Positions 63,301 through 64,000 of a stretch of DNA of 64,000 bases are shown one piece after another. Origin of the DNA: Chiua virens (taxonomy: Eukaryota > Basidiomycota > Agaricomycetes > Boletales > Boletaceae); the NCBI GenBank assembly GCA_019787685.1, contig JAHNUO010000009.1, forward strand, positions 992,001 to 1,056,000, written 5' to 3'. The notes beneath the pieces are model-generated. The model was not told the origin of the DNA. It searched no databases and saw nothing but the letters and a program-made list of their open reading frames with translations. Position numbers and translations under genes: made by a program. The first letter of the stretch is position 1; the number at the start of each line of letters is the position of its first letter.

Positions 63301-64000
63301 CATACCTCTAAAATAGTTCAGACCTGGTTCAAAGATCAGCCTGCACAGTCTCTAGACCTCACTTCCTTTGATCATACCTGAAATCTTCTAAAAAAAATGA
63401 CTTTTAGCTTATAAAAGTGCCCCTAAAGGAGTCTATTATTTATAGGAAAGGTTAGTAGAGGAGTGGGGGAATATTTGTGCAGAAGTTAGGGTCTAATATA
63501 TGTAATCCAAACTGAAAGTCAAAAAACAGTCCCAATGAGTGATCATTTTGAAATGATTGTCATTTCATCAAATCTTATTCAAATCCTTTGACCCTTGGTC
63601 CAATAGAGAGCCAGGAGTAAGTACTATATTTCATATTCCCACAGGTTTGGGTAAGGTTTAGTGGTTACTGCATTTTATTGCATTTAGTGAAAAGCATGCA
63701 AACATTGGGACAGTTGTTTGAGCCACTGTATGTACGTGCCAATCATTAAGAGCAAATAGAGTGAGCATGTATCACACTGTCTCAAAGCATACAACTGGGC
63801 TGAAGATCTTGTCAAAGTCAAGCCCTTCCACCTGTGAGAAGCCTTTGGCAACTAAGTGGGCTTTCTTGCAACCATCTGATTTGACATCAAACACCTATCT
63901 ATTTTTTATAACCTTTTGGTTGGGTGGATGGTCTGTGACTTCAAAGGCTTTGCAATCTTTCATAATTTGTAGCTCTTCCTCACAAGCTTTATGCCAGAGC
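60328..64000 (-). mobile_element. Copia retrotransposon pol, decayed, continues past the window
   Basis: On the - strand from the right edge: LWHKACEEELQIMKDCKAFE, GCKKAHLVAKGFSQVEGLDF, then (after the Tc1 insertion) EELYMEFPEGFVPP, AIYGLKQASLAWWRSLDQLM, QALGFKQLRTDAGLFIYCNG, IILVIIYVDNALF (active site, normally YVDD; Asn codon complement at 61968-61970), and the RNase H region ALSSTEAEYMALSNCSHQAV and SPVDMFTKNLGYVKFKKF near 60430-60470. Many stops and frame changes. An inactive copy. Confidence 0.85.
62244..63730 (+). mobile_element. Tc1/mariner-like element with long inverted repeats
   Basis: Flanked by TA, with ends CAGTGGCTCAAACAACTGTC at 62246 and its complement ending 63728. The inverted repeats are long, about 240 bp each with scattered differences. 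It splits the Copia pol between LNDWHV and SGLDV. The interior on + has a Tc1-type transposase with stops: AFESCGREQRPHKKGW-like, WTMKDGKRVVWLNKTKVNRIG, EYVWKKAGE, DNDPKHTSKIVQTWF near 63284-63330. The catalytic DDE order is partly readable but the frame is broken. Confidence 0.88.

Overview
The window is nuclear DNA of a filamentous basidiomycete. It has dense, intron-rich genes whose introns are mostly 41-71 nt with GT...AG ends. The gene set includes ER glucosidase II-like, Ole1, Gsy1, Ptc7, Pup1, TVP38 and a KDM4-type demethylase, alongside F-box, WD40, kinase and GTPase families that expand in Agaricomycetes. The mix resembles Rhizoctonia/Ceratobasidium, but that assignment is inference from memory of these families.

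Layout: 1-6.2 kb holds the start of an Hsp70-like gene (-), a WD40 relic, ornithine carbamoyltransferase (-) and a divergent JmjN/JmjC/PHD demethylase (+). At 6.4-11 kb lies a tandem duplication of a 2.2-2.4 kb unit, each copy with an F-box gene, followed by a third, opposed F-box gene. At 12.9-14 kb is a decayed pogo-type transposon. 14.2-21.9 kb holds a DUF4238-like/protein kinase fusion (-), a TVP38/VTT membrane protein (-) and a divergent protein with five dsRBD-like repeats (+). At 22.7-23.6 kb is a second pogo derivative. 24.3-25.9 kb is a delta-9 desaturase with a cytochrome b5 tail. 26.5-29.6 kb holds a small foldback element, a (CCCG)n run and a decayed glycoside hydrolase 31 gene.

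The most striking locus is 30.1-36.6 kb: a GTPase-domain gene whose coding frame appears to run through a tandem array of about 49 intron-like repeats separated by single-codon (3-nt) exons. Each repeat has a consensus 5' splice site, a branch-like motif, a pyrimidine tract and a TAG or CAG 3' end. Such an array could grow or shrink without breaking the frame, because each unit adds one intron plus one codon.

37.1-46.1 kb is a conserved housekeeping block: TMEM19-like membrane protein, glycogen synthase, Ptc7-type phosphatase, proteasome beta-2 subunit and a BAR-domain protein. From 46.6 kb to the end the window is a nest of transposons. A Copia element (-) is interrupted in its LTR by a Gypsy chromovirus (-). 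The Gypsy LTR is split by a hAT-like DNA element, which carries a solo LTR and a gag-only LTR element. A Tc1-like element also sits inside the Copia pol. Several catalytic acidic residues in the retroelements are changed by G-to-A, fitting C-to-T decay of silenced repeats.

No rRNA, tRNA or CRISPR was identified by eye. All gene models are hand-spliced from the sequence; exon boundaries were accepted where phase, splice consensus and protein family agreed.
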